Positions 1 to 5,741 are shown, counted from the first letter of the stretch. The stretch: DNA of 9,661 nucleotides from SZUA-229 sp041589175 (GCA_041589175.1 JBFHWF010000081.1:1-9661); one strand, 5' to 3'. Numbers and translations are program-made. The notes: generated from the letters alone by a model not told the origin.

Positions 1-32
1 ATAGCGGACGTTAATAGATGAGATGTTTTCAT
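1..32 (-). CDS. start of an unidentified protein, cut by the left edge
   Basis: Only the first ten codons are inside the window, reading MKTSHLLTSA on the minus strand. The ATG at 30-32 is preceded by a good Shine-Dalgarno, GAGGA, six bases upstream (about 39-43), which is the main reason for calling a real start. Lys followed by a mostly apolar run would fit the beginning of a signal peptide or membrane protein, but ten residues are too few to say. It lies on the same strand as the response regulator at 272-1420, 239 bp downstream of that gene's stop. The product cannot be identified. Confidence 0.5.
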   Translation of the reverse strand, partial: MKTSHLLTSA

Positions 33-132
33 AAAAAATCCTCGTAAATTATTATTTGTGTTTATTGTTTTTATTCGAGCTATTGTTAGAACAAATAGCA
101 TCAACTTACTAAAGTGATTTTTTCATTTGATG

Positions 133-149
133 GACGTATTCTATACGTC
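133..149. promoter_or_regulatory. 17-bp dyad, possible operator or leader hairpin
   Basis: The arms GACGTAT and ATACGTC are perfect inverted repeats of 7 bp around a 3-bp centre. The dyad sits about 100 bp upstream of the partial gene starting at 32. It has no T-run on either side, so it does not look like an intrinsic terminator. It could be a repressor or activator site for that gene, or a hairpin in its leader. The role is inferred only from position and symmetry. Confidence 0.3.
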
Positions 150-163
150 ATTTAATAACTTTC

Positions 164-182
164 ATCCCCCTTTCGGGTGGCT
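164..182 (-). other. small GNRA-loop hairpin in the leader of the left-edge gene
   Basis: Read on the minus strand, the stretch folds as CCaCCC-GAAA-GGGGG: a five-pair GC stem with one bulged A, closed by a GAAA tetraloop. It lies between the response regulator stop and the left-edge gene, so it could be in that gene's leader. I could not match it to a known riboswitch. The remainder of 33-271 is AT-rich with no open frame or convincing terminator. Confidence 0.25.
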
Positions 183-271
183 TATAAAAATCTTTCAAAG
201 ACCGGTTATTATCAATCAACAATCAGGACATTATTGTGATCTCGGAAATATGGCTATTTAATCGTATCGTG

Positions 272-1420
272 CTAGTTGCTTTCTACAGCAGCTTCAGCAC
301 TCACATACTGTAAAAAAGATTCAATTGGCTTTACCAGCGCAGGTATATCATCTTTGGGTATTCGTTCAAATTCGCCATTCAGAATCATCGACATGTATCG
401 GCTAAAGGCAGCGGTGTTGAGCATCTGGAACTCTCGTTGCGCACTCTCTTCAGGTGTTGTTGTCACACAAATATCTGACTGAGATATTTCATCTTTACTA
501 TCGAGCTCTGGCTGATAATAGGACAACGATAATGTTTTACTTTTTAGCGAGGTATGTAGTGCCTGCTCGGCATGCATCGCAAACTCACTAAACTGAAGCG
601 TAAAATCCTCTTCCGTTGAATTAATACCCAGCGCCAGATCAACGCGTATGGATTCCTGGCCAATTTTGAATACCAGTTTTTTCACGGTTTGCTGAAAACG
701 ATGTGCGACGATTCTTGCCCGTGCTGCCTTGGTCATTGGCAGCAACATGGCAAACTGACCTTTGCCAAGGTGTGCCAGTGTTTCTTCCTTACGTAACGAC
801 TTTTTCATGCTACGTGCAATCGCATTAATTATCTGTGCGACAATCTTTCCGCCATATTTCCCATGAATCTCGACAAGATTCGTCACCTGCATCTGTAATA
901 CTGACAAAAAGTAGTCATGGCGCTTTGCACCTGCCAGTGCCTGCTCACCAACCTGTGCAAATCCTTTGTCGTTATACATACCAGTCAGTGAATCATGGAT
1001 GACTGACTGTTCTAGCGTGGCAATTTTTCGTGTCAGGCTGGTGTAGGCACTAACTCGACTAACAATATCCAGCTCAGTAAAAGGCTTACTAATAAAATCA
1101 GAAGCCCCCATCGTATAGGATGCACGTTTGGCGGCATCAGAGTCTTCGTGCCCGGTAATCATAATCACCGGCAGGTTTGATATCTTCGCTACCTTTGAAC
1201 CACGGACCAGTTTTAATAGTGTCATGCCATTCATGACTGGCATGTGTAAATCCGCAAATATCAGCGCAATACCCGGTTCAGACATCACCATCTGCCAGGC
1301 CTCATCGCCGTTGCTAGCATGCAGGGTATCGTAATTTTCACCAAGATACCGGCTGATGGCATTGCGTATAGTCTGCGAGTCATCAACGACAAGCACCTGT
1401 GGTTTATTATTCTGTGACAT
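272..1420 (-). CDS. response regulator with degenerate GGDEF-like output domain
   Basis: This 382-residue protein has an N-terminal CheY-like receiver domain (about 6-125) with the full phosphorylation set: acidic D13 and D14, phospho-acceptor D57 in FADLHMP, switch T89 and K112 in SKPF. A GGDEF-type fold follows (about 138-300), opening with the family's start motif as HDSLTGMYNDKGF. The signature loop reads GKGQF (219-223) in place of GGDEF, so the acidic catalytic residues are gone and diguanylate cyclase activity is unlikely. The C-terminal ~75 residues have no recognisable domain. It probably acts as a cytoplasmic c-di-GMP-pathway effector or scaffold; the partner kinase is not in the window. 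The ATG is supported by AGAGGA five bases upstream. It stands alone, apart from cysG by 825 bp. Confidence 0.88.
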   Translation of the reverse strand: MSQNNKPQVLVVDDSQTIRNAISRYLGENYDTLHASNGDEAWQMVMSEPGIALIFADLHMPVMNGMTLLKLVRGSKVAKISNLPVIMITGHEDSDAAKRASYTMGASDFISKPFTELDIVSRVSAYTSLTRKIATLEQSVIHDSLTGMYNDKGFAQVGEQALAGAKRHDYFLSVLQMQVTNLVEIHGKYGGKIVAQIINAIARSMKKSLRKEETLAHLGKGQFAMLLPMTKAARARIVAHRFQQTVKKLVFKIGQESIRVDLALGINSTEEDFTLQFSEFAMHAEQALHTSLKSKTLSLSYYQPELDSKDEISQSDICVTTTPEESAQREFQMLNTAAFSRYMSMILNGEFERIPKDDIPALVKPIESFLQYVSAEAAVESN

Positions 1421-1437
1421 GACTATCCTCTGTTAAG

Positions 1438-1462
1438 CCTGGTATATCGGGTTAATACCAGG
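1438..1462. promoter_or_regulatory. hairpin/dyad in the leader of the response regulator gene
   Basis: CCTGGTAT and ATACCAGG form a perfect 8-bp inverted repeat around a 9-nt centre. It lies 17 bp upstream of the ATG at 1420, just ahead of the Shine-Dalgarno, so if transcribed it would place a stem next to the ribosome binding site. It may equally be a DNA operator. Which of these applies cannot be told from sequence. Confidence 0.4.
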
Positions 1463-1574
1463 GCGACTCCTTCGTTATACTGAAAAAGACAATCCATGCT
1501 GATCTCTCACCCAAACGAACTAACATAAATAAAGTATTTAAAATCAGCAAGATACTAACACTTTCTAGAATCAA

Positions 1575-1603
1575 ATTAAAATATAACTACGCATTCTAGT
1601 CAA
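1575..1603 (-). promoter_or_regulatory. candidate sigma-70 promoter for the response regulator
   Basis: On the minus strand TTGACT (1598-1603) and TTTAAT (1575-1580) are separated by exactly 17 bp; each matches its consensus hexamer at five of six bases. The predicted start near 1568 gives a leader of about 148 nt that includes the 1438-1462 hairpin. This is the best promoter-like match in the upstream region, but it is a pattern match in AT-rich DNA. Confidence 0.45.
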
Positions 1604-1622
1604 AAAACCACCGAGCAACGGT
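1602..1622 (-). terminator. weak terminator-like hairpin with T-run
   Basis: On the minus strand ACCG and CGGT form a 4-bp stem with a 5-nt loop, followed by GG and six T. It could stop read-through from cysG before the response regulator promoter, whose -35 element begins right at the end of the T-run. The short stem makes this a weak candidate. Confidence 0.25.
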
Positions 1623-1777
1623 ACATTTTGAGGGAGGACCGGTAATAAATTTCAGGCTTTAAGCCTGGCGAGTGATGGGCCGATACGCCAAATGGGGGAT
1701 GCCGGTTTTATGCTCGGTCTTCCAGATACGCTTTCTCCATGTCGCGATGTTATGGGCATTGAAAAGAATAGCCTCTG
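1623..1777. other. intergenic segment with no recognised gene
   Basis: The only clear structure is a short hairpin at 1653-1667 (CAGGCT, 3-nt loop, AGCCTG). On the minus strand one frame ends at 1659 with a tail rich in W, H, Y, R and K (for example IATWRKRIWKTEHKTG) that looks more protein-like than the repeat-derived frame before it. No start codon with a ribosome binding site lies near it. It may be the remnant of a gene end, but I cannot assign a family. Confidence 0.2.
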
Positions 1778-1804
1778 CATTCCAGCCAGTAGCACGCTGG
1801 AATG
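1778..1804. repeat. hairpin repeat, copy A (9-bp stem, 9-nt loop)
   Basis: CATTCCAGC pairs perfectly with GCTGGAATG around a 9-nt loop. Its flanks (TTGAAAA before, GAATGACG after) match copy B at 2066-2090, so the two are copies of one dispersed element rather than chance hairpins. The right arm is also the first unit of a degenerate 24-bp tandem array. Confidence 0.7.
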
Positions 1805-1930
1805 ACGAGGTGCGGGGCACACGCAGAAATAACGAAATAGGACATTCAGGGATGACGAGATAGCTGCCTGCTGAAATAGCACAGTGGTCGCATACTGGGA
1901 TAACGCGATAATTACACACCGAAGTGATGC
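1796..1930. repeat. degenerate 24-bp tandem array, about six units
   Basis: A core resembling GCAGGAATGACGA recurs at starts 1796, 1823, 1846, 1870, 1894 and 1918, so the spacing is 27, 23, 24, 24 and 24 bp. The cores are diverged (for example GCAGAAATAACGA and TCAGGGATGACGA), which suggests an old array. Because 24 bp is eight codons, spurious open frames run through it on the minus strand. Confidence 0.5.
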
Positions 1931-1978
1931 CTGAGCCTGCATGGGCAGGCACTGCTACTTGTGCTGACAGGCAGGCAT
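1927..1978. repeat. nested fold-back element
   Basis: Outer arms ATGCCTG (1927-1933) and CAGGCAT (1972-1978) are perfect inverted repeats. They enclose a second hairpin, GCCTGC (1935-1940) with GCAGGC (1945-1950) and a 4-nt loop. It has no T-run, so it is not a typical terminator. It may be a further repeat type in this cluster. Confidence 0.4.
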
Positions 1979-1993
1979 GACTTCATCGAGAAA

Positions 1994-2019
1994 GCAAATG
2001 GACAGTAACTGTCATTTGC
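1994..2019. repeat. hairpin attached to decamer array
   Basis: GCAAAT (1994-1999) pairs with ATTTGC (2014-2019) and GACAG (2001-2005) with CTGTC (2009-2013), with one bulged G and a 3-nt loop. The right arm forms the start of the decamer array at 2012-2031, an arrangement repeated at 2162-2217. Confidence 0.5.
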
Positions 2020-2031
2020 GTGCATTCGCGT
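2012..2031 (-). repeat. decamer array, two units
   Basis: On the minus strand the units are ACGCGAATGC and ACGCAAATGA, exactly 10 bp each, preceded by AAAAGAAA. The same block, with the same leading AAAAGAAA and a following GACAG hairpin, recurs at 2162-2226, so the two stretches are copies of one composite element. Confidence 0.55.
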
Positions 2032-2065
2032 TTTCTTTTTGCCTGTTGAAAAACAAAGTCGCTGG

Positions 2066-2090
2066 ATTCCTGCTAGAAGCACGCAGGAAT
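2066..2090. repeat. hairpin repeat, copy B (8-bp stem, 9-nt loop)
   Basis: ATTCCTGC pairs perfectly with GCAGGAAT around a 9-nt loop whose 3' part (AGCAC) is shared with copy A at 1778-1804. Stem bases differ between copies in a compensating way (CAGC/GCTG in A, CTGC/GCAG in B), which favours selection or descent for pairing. Confidence 0.7.
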
Positions 2091-2169
2091 GACGGAGTGG
2101 GAAGTATGCAGGAGTGATGGAGCAGGAACATTCAGGAAATACGGGGAGGGAAACACATCGGAATGACAG
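2083..2169. repeat. degenerate 24-25-bp tandem array, about four units
   Basis: Cores start at 2083 (GCAGGAATGACGG), 2108 (GCAGGAGTGATGG), 2132 (TCAGGAAATACGG) and 2157 (ATCGGAATGACAG), spaced 25, 24 and 25 bp. The unit is the same as in the array at 1796-1930, and the first unit is again the right arm of the hairpin repeat. Confidence 0.5.
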
Positions 2170-2192
2170 CTCGGAAATCATGAGCTGTCATT
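2162..2192. repeat. perfect 11-bp hairpin downstream of cysG
   Basis: AATGACAGCTC (2162-2172) and GAGCTGTCATT (2182-2192) are perfect inverted repeats around a 9-nt loop. It lies about 55 bp beyond the cysG stop in the sense of transcription and could stall or stabilise the 3' end of that mRNA. No T-run follows on the minus strand, so it is not a standard intrinsic terminator. Confidence 0.5.
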
Positions 2193-2217
2193 TGCGTTTA
2201 TTTGCGTCCATTTGCGT
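2188..2217 (-). repeat. decamer array, three units, just after cysG
   Basis: On the minus strand there are three contiguous 10-bp units, ACGCAAATGG, ACGCAAATAA and ACGCAAATGA, starting 28 bp after the cysG stop codon. The 10-bp step is about one helical turn, so the variable and constant bases fall on fixed faces of the DNA. Function unknown. Confidence 0.65.
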
Positions 2218-2245
2218 TTTCTTTTAGCTGTTGCTGCTTGCTAAA

Positions 2246-3670
2246 CTAAAGCTGCCCAGCCTTAACTGCCTCACCCTGTGGCGCATCCGGGTTAAACCAG
2301 TCGAGTTTTTCTTTCAGCGATACCACTTCACCTACGATAATCAGGGTCGGTGGTTTGAACTCGTGGTTCTTCACGGTTTCTTCCAGCGTATCCAGCGTCG
2401 CGATAATGGTTTTCTGCTCCGGCGTTGTTCCTTTCTGTACCAGTGCAACTGGTGTAGAAGGCGGCATGCCATGGGCCATCATTTCCTTGCACAGGGTTGG
2501 CGCGCCGTGTAAGCCCATGTAGAACACAACCGTCTGGTTTGGCTGAGCCAGTGCAGGCCAGTTGAGATCAACCGTACCGTCTTTCAGGTGGCCGGTTACA
2601 AACACACAGGCCTGCGAATAATCGCGGTGGGTTAACGGGATACCGGCATACGATGCACAACCCGCCGCCGCGGTAATACCGGGCACGACCTGAAAAGGTA
2701 CATTGTTCTGTGCCAGCAGTTCGATTTCTTCACCACCACGGCCAAAGATAAATGGATCACCACCCTTGAGGCGCAACACGCGCTTGCCTTCTTTTGCCAG
2801 TCGCACCAGCAGCTCGTTAATGTTTTCCTGCTGCATGGTGTGCTTGTCGCGTTCCTTGCCCACGTAAATCAGCTCGGCATCGCGGCGTACCAGTTCACGA
2901 ATTGCGGGTGATACCAGGCGATCGTAAACCATCACGTCACAGGCCTGCATCAGGCGCAGCGCACGGAAGGTTAACAGGTCCGGGTCACCGGGACCTGCAC
3001 CCACCAGGTAAACTTCGCCCTGAAAATCCGGGTTGGGATTCGCTGCCTCGATGGCCTTTTCCAGTGCTGCCTCGGCCTCGTCGTCGTGGCCGCTGAAGAC
3101 ACGGTCGGCAATGGTGCTATCCAGCACGTTTTCCCAGAAACGTTTACGATCCTGGGTGTTGCCAAATTTAGCTTTCACTTTTTCGCGGAATTTCGACACC
3201 AGTTCACCCAGGCGACCATAGCCCGCCGGGATGCAGCCTTCCAGCTTGGTACGAATCATGCGCGCCAGCACCGGCGATGCACCGCCCGTGGAGATGGCAA
3301 TCTGTACCGGGGAGCGGTCGATGATGGAGGGCGTAATCACACTGCCTGCCTCGGGTTCATCGACCACGTTAACCGGGATACCCCTGGCCTGGGCCAGCTC
3401 GGAGATACGCTTATTCACCGCGTTGTTATCAGTCGCGGCAAATACCAGTACTGACTTCTCGATATCTGCGTCTTCGAATTCTCGGGCAGCGTGGGTGAGT
3501 TTACCCTCCGCGAGCCACTCGCTCAGCTCCCGTTTAAGCTCAGGGGATACAACAGTGACATCCGCCTGCGCTTTCAGCAGCAGTGACACTTTACGGGCCG
3601 CAACCTCACCACCGCCAACAACCAGGCAGGGCTTGTGCTTAATATCAAAGAATAGGGGTAGAAATTCCAC
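2246..3670 (-). CDS. cysG: siroheme synthase CysG
   Basis: A 474-residue fused enzyme making siroheme, the cofactor of sulfite and nitrite reductases, from uroporphyrinogen III in the cytoplasm. The N-terminal part (about 1-150) is the precorrin-2 dehydrogenase/ferrochelatase with the NAD-binding loop VVGGGEVAARK (17-27) and the catalytic D104 in NVVD. The methyltransferase part (about 218-460) starts with VYLVGAGPGDPDLLT, then has LRLKGGDPFIFGRGGEE and the VVPGITAAAGC and GIPLTHRDY signatures of SAM-dependent uroporphyrinogen methylases. Length is close to the E. coli enzyme (457). Position 128, a phosphorylated serine in the Salmonella enzyme, is threonine here (STGG). The start is GTG at 3668-3670, supported by AGAGGA six bases upstream. 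Its neighbour grxC is not a pathway partner. Confidence 0.96.
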   Translation of the reverse strand: MEFLPLFFDIKHKPCLVVGGGEVAARKVSLLLKAQADVTVVSPELKRELSEWLAEGKLTHAAREFEDADIEKSVLVFAATDNNAVNKRISELAQARGIPVNVVDEPEAGSVITPSIIDRSPVQIAISTGGASPVLARMIRTKLEGCIPAGYGRLGELVSKFREKVKAKFGNTQDRKRFWENVLDSTIADRVFSGHDDEAEAALEKAIEAANPNPDFQGEVYLVGAGPGDPDLLTFRALRLMQACDVMVYDRLVSPAIRELVRRDAELIYVGKERDKHTMQQENINELLVRLAKEGKRVLRLKGGDPFIFGRGGEEIELLAQNNVPFQVVPGITAAAGCASYAGIPLTHRDYSQACVFVTGHLKDGTVDLNWPALAQPNQTVVFYMGLHGAPTLCKEMMAHGMPPSTPVALVQKGTTPEQKTIIATLDTLEETVKNHEFKPPTLIIVGEVVSLKEKLDWFNPDAPQGEAVKAGQL

Positions 3671-3698
3671 GGGGAATCCTCTGTTTCAGGGTTAACCG

Positions 3699-3704
3699 AT
3701 TATA
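3699..3704 (-). promoter_or_regulatory. candidate -10 element for cysG
   Basis: A perfect TATAAT on the minus strand lies 28 bp before the cysG GTG, giving a start near 3692 and a short leader with the Shine-Dalgarno inside it. No good TTGACA-like hexamer is found 16-18 bp upstream, so either an activator is needed or the match is chance. Confidence 0.4.
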
Positions 3705-3725
3705 GTAGGGATCTTTGGGTGCCAG

Positions 3726-3758
3726 GTCTATATCCCATTAGCTAGAGCTAATATAGAC
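3726..3758 (-). other. stem-loop at the grxC stop codon
   Basis: GTCTAT (3726-3731) pairs with ATAGAC (3753-3758) and ATTAGC (3737-3742) with GCTAAT (3747-3752), with a 5-nt bulge and a 4-nt loop. It begins in the grxC stop codon. It lacks a T-run, so it may be a 3'-end stabilising or attenuating structure at the end of the fliL-grxC transcript rather than a strong terminator. Confidence 0.4.
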
Positions 3759-4015
3759 TATTTTGCCAGCAGTGGCTTGAGTTTGCCGGCCATATCCAGA
3801 TCCGACAGGTCATCGAAACCACCCACGTGGTAATCGCCGATATAGATCTGCGGTACGGTGTTACGCCCGGTTTTCTTCTCCATGGCCTTCCACAGGTCCG
3901 GCTTGCCTGCCACGTCGATCTTCTCGATATTCTTTACGCCGCGCTTCATCAGCAGGCGTTCGGCACGCTGGCAGTAGGGGCAGGAACGGGTACAGTACAT
4001 CACAACTTTAGCCAT
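3758..4015 (-). CDS. grxC: glutaredoxin, GrxC (Grx3) type
   Basis: An 85-residue cytoplasmic dithiol glutaredoxin, the usual length for GrxC. It uses glutathione to reduce disulfides and mixed glutathione disulfides. The active site CPYC is at 12-15, the cis-proline loop TVPQIYI at 53-59 and the glutathione-binding GGFDD at 65-69. The ATG has GAGGA upstream. It lies 35 bp after fliP with no terminator in between, so it is probably carried on the flagellar transcript. GrxC is better known beside secB, so this flagellar neighbourhood is unusual and no flagellar role is implied. Confidence 0.93.
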   Translation of the reverse strand: MAKVVMYCTRSCPYCQRAERLLMKRGVKNIEKIDVAGKPDLWKAMEKKTGRNTVPQIYIGDYHVGGFDDLSDLDMAGKLKPLLAK

Positions 4016-4050
4016 GGCGTCCTCGGTATCGCTAAAAAAGGCGGATTTTA

Positions 4051-4818
4051 TCAGGTAACGACAAAGCTTGCAGCCAGTGTACCTACCACCAGGCTCCAGC
4101 CATCCACCAGCACGAACAACATCAGTTTGAAGGGCAGCGAGATAATCAGCGGCGACAGCATCATCATACCCATGGCCATCAGCACGGAGGCGACGACAAG
4201 GTCGATAATCAGGAAGGGAATAAACAGCATAAAGCCAATCTGGAATGCTGTCTTTAATTCAGATGTCAGGAATGATGGCATCAACACCGAAAACGGTACC
4301 TCTTGCGGGCTGTTATAACCACCATCACCCGAGAGGTCGGCGAACAGCTGCAGGTCGGTTTCACGGGTCTGCTCGATCATGAACTGGTGAAACGGTTTCT
4401 TGATTCGATCGATAGCCTCATCCGCGCTGATCTGCTCGGCCAGGTACGGCTGGTAGGCCTGCTCATAGGCCTGGCTAAATACCGGCGCCATAATAAACAG
4501 ACTCAGAAATAATGAGAGACCAATCAGGATCTGGTTGGATGGTGTTTGCGCGGTACCCAGTGCCTGTCGCAGAATCGACAGCACGATAATGATCCGGGTA
4601 AAAGATGTCATTGTGAGTAACAGTGCTGGCAGTAATGACAGCACGGTCATAAAAATCAGTACCTGCAATGACAGGGAATACTGCGTGCCCCCAGCGGCAT
4701 TGTCTTCTATCACCAGTGCGGGTAAGGCCGGTGCGGCCCAGGCGCTATTACTGAACAACAACAGTAGTAGAGCAAACAGTGCCCAGATATTGGCGTATTT
4801 ATTCGCCGCGCGTTGCAT
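4051..4818 (-). CDS. fliP: flagellar export gate protein FliP
   Basis: A 255-residue inner-membrane protein that forms the core of the flagellar type III export gate with FliQ and FliR. A signal peptide occupies about 1-28, with likely cleavage after AWA, as is known for FliP. Hydrophobic segments follow at about 51-70, 97-114, 192-222 and 227-252. The FliP signature is clear: MTSFTRIIIVLSILRQALGT (70-89) followed by QTPSNQILIGLSLFLSLFI. Its start overlaps the end of fliO by 20 bp, implying coupled translation. It is the last flagellar gene of this cluster; fliQ, which normally follows directly, is absent and grxC is found instead. Confidence 0.97.
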   Translation of the reverse strand: MQRAANKYANIWALFALLLLLFSNSAWAAPALPALVIEDNAAGGTQYSLSLQVLIFMTVLSLLPALLLTMTSFTRIIIVLSILRQALGTAQTPSNQILIGLSLFLSLFIMAPVFSQAYEQAYQPYLAEQISADEAIDRIKKPFHQFMIEQTRETDLQLFADLSGDGGYNSPQEVPFSVLMPSFLTSELKTAFQIGFMLFIPFLIIDLVVASVLMAMGMMMLSPLIISLPFKLMLFVLVDGWSLVVGTLAASFVVT

Positions 4819-5323
4819 CTGTCACCTGTGAATCATTTGCCTGCTGCCTGGCCTGCTGTAGTGTTTCATCGAATGGGGTTTTGTTATCGGCGGCCCCCAG
4901 AACATGTAGTGTCTGAATCTGGCCAGGTGTTACACCGATCAACAGGCGGGTATTTTCAACCTCAATGAGTAATGCTTTTTCACGAGTGCCAAGAGATAAA
5001 CCACCCAGTATTTTCATATCCGCCAGATTACTGGATGGCAGACGACCATATTTTTTCAGCACCCAGGCCAGACCAAAAATCAGAACCAGTACAACAATCA
5101 ACCCCATCGTCATATTCAGAAAGTTTGCCATGGACATGGCACTGAAACTGTCGCCGCCCGTGAGCGGTGCTTTCACGATGGCATCGTCTTCCGCGGCTTT
5201 CACCAAACTCGCCTGAATGCTGATGGCAATAAAGAGCAGGCCACGGATTAGCCACTGAACTTGCTTGTCGAACTGTTTTTTCATATTGATACCACCCGAC
5301 CCATGTGAAACCTGGTCGAGCAT
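4799..5323 (-). CDS. fliO: flagellar assembly protein FliO
   Basis: FliO is a small membrane protein that helps assemble the FliP ring. Here 174 residues contain a hydrophobic segment at about 24-43, a second at about 69-89, and the cytoplasmic FliO domain with LGGLSLGTREKALLIEV and LLIGVTPGQIQTLHVL (about 106-142). Two starts are possible. The ATG at 5323 has GAGGT eight bases upstream, overlapping the fliN stop. The ATG at 5284 (residue 14, MKKQFDK) would give a cleaner signal peptide ending near VKA, with a weaker GGTGG ribosome site. The longer form is listed because of its ribosome site. Its 3' end overlaps fliP. Confidence 0.9.
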   Translation of the reverse strand: MLDQVSHGSGGINMKKQFDKQVQWLIRGLLFIAISIQASLVKAAEDDAIVKAPLTGGDSFSAMSMANFLNMTMGLIVVLVLIFGLAWVLKKYGRLPSSNLADMKILGGLSLGTREKALLIEVENTRLLIGVTPGQIQTLHVLGAADNKTPFDETLQQARQQANDSQVTDATRGE

Positions 5324-5330
5324 GAGGTGT

Positions 5331-5741
5331 TTACCTCAGCTTCTTCACCCGCTCTGCAGGACTGATAATATCCGTTAAACGAATACCAAATTTTTCATTA
5401 ACGACCACGACTTCACCGCGAGCTATCAGGGTACCGTTGACCAGCACATCCATTGGTTCACCCGCAAGACGCTCCAGCTCAACCACCGAACCCTGATTTA
5501 ATTGCAACAGGTTTCGGATGCTGATCTTGGTACGCCCGATTTCCATCGACAGGTTAACGGGAATATCCAGTACCACGTCGAGATTAACATCGGTTCCCTT
5601 GACGCTATCGTCGGACAGCTCATCAAATCCTGCAGCTTCTGCCTCGCCTCCGGTTTCACCGCCTGCTTCAGCATCAGCCTGTTCGCCGAGGGCTTCGGCC
5701 CATGCATCGTCGACAGATTCGTTGTTTTCTTCGTCACTCAT
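5331..5741 (-). CDS. fliN: flagellar motor switch protein FliN
   Basis: FliN forms the lower part of the C-ring that sets rotation direction and receives export cargo. The N-terminal ~55 residues are acidic and low in complexity; the SpoA domain follows, with ISIRNLLQLNQGSVVEL, the VNGTLIARGEVVVVNEKFGI stretch and the terminal RLTDIISPAERVKKLR typical of FliN. The ATG at 5739-5741 gives 136 residues, near the 137 of E. coli. An in-frame GTG at 5748-5750 would add three residues, but its purine-rich stretch is too close to serve as ribosome site, so the ATG is preferred. It lies about 18 bp after fliM and 7 bp before fliO. Confidence 0.95.
   Translation of the reverse strand: MSDEENNESVDDAWAEALGEQADAEAGGETGGEAEAAGFDELSDDSVKGTDVNLDVVLDIPVNLSMEIGRTKISIRNLLQLNQGSVVELERLAGEPMDVLVNGTLIARGEVVVVNEKFGIRLTDIISPAERVKKLR

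Noticed and set aside
164..190. c-di-GMP (GEMM) riboswitch before the left-edge gene
   Set aside because: A GAAA-loop hairpin is there, but the conserved ACGCAAAGCC-type core and the second helix with its tetraloop receptor cannot be found.
1796..2169. CRISPR array
   Set aside because: The units are only about 24 bp from start to start, so there is no room for spacers, the repeats are highly diverged, and no cas genes are present.
1652..2181. Minus-strand open frames of 89-97 codons in the gap between cysG and the response regulator
   Set aside because: They run through the 24-bp tandem arrays and hairpins, whose length of eight codons keeps frames open, and have no ribosome sites or family-like sequence (apart from the tail noted separately).
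2162..2192. Intrinsic terminator for cysG
   Set aside because: The 11-bp stem is strong, but no T-run follows it on the minus strand, so it was kept as a hairpin only.
2902..3695. Several open frames on both strands within cysG
   Set aside because: They are shadows of cysG, whose own frame is fully accounted for by two conserved enzyme domains.
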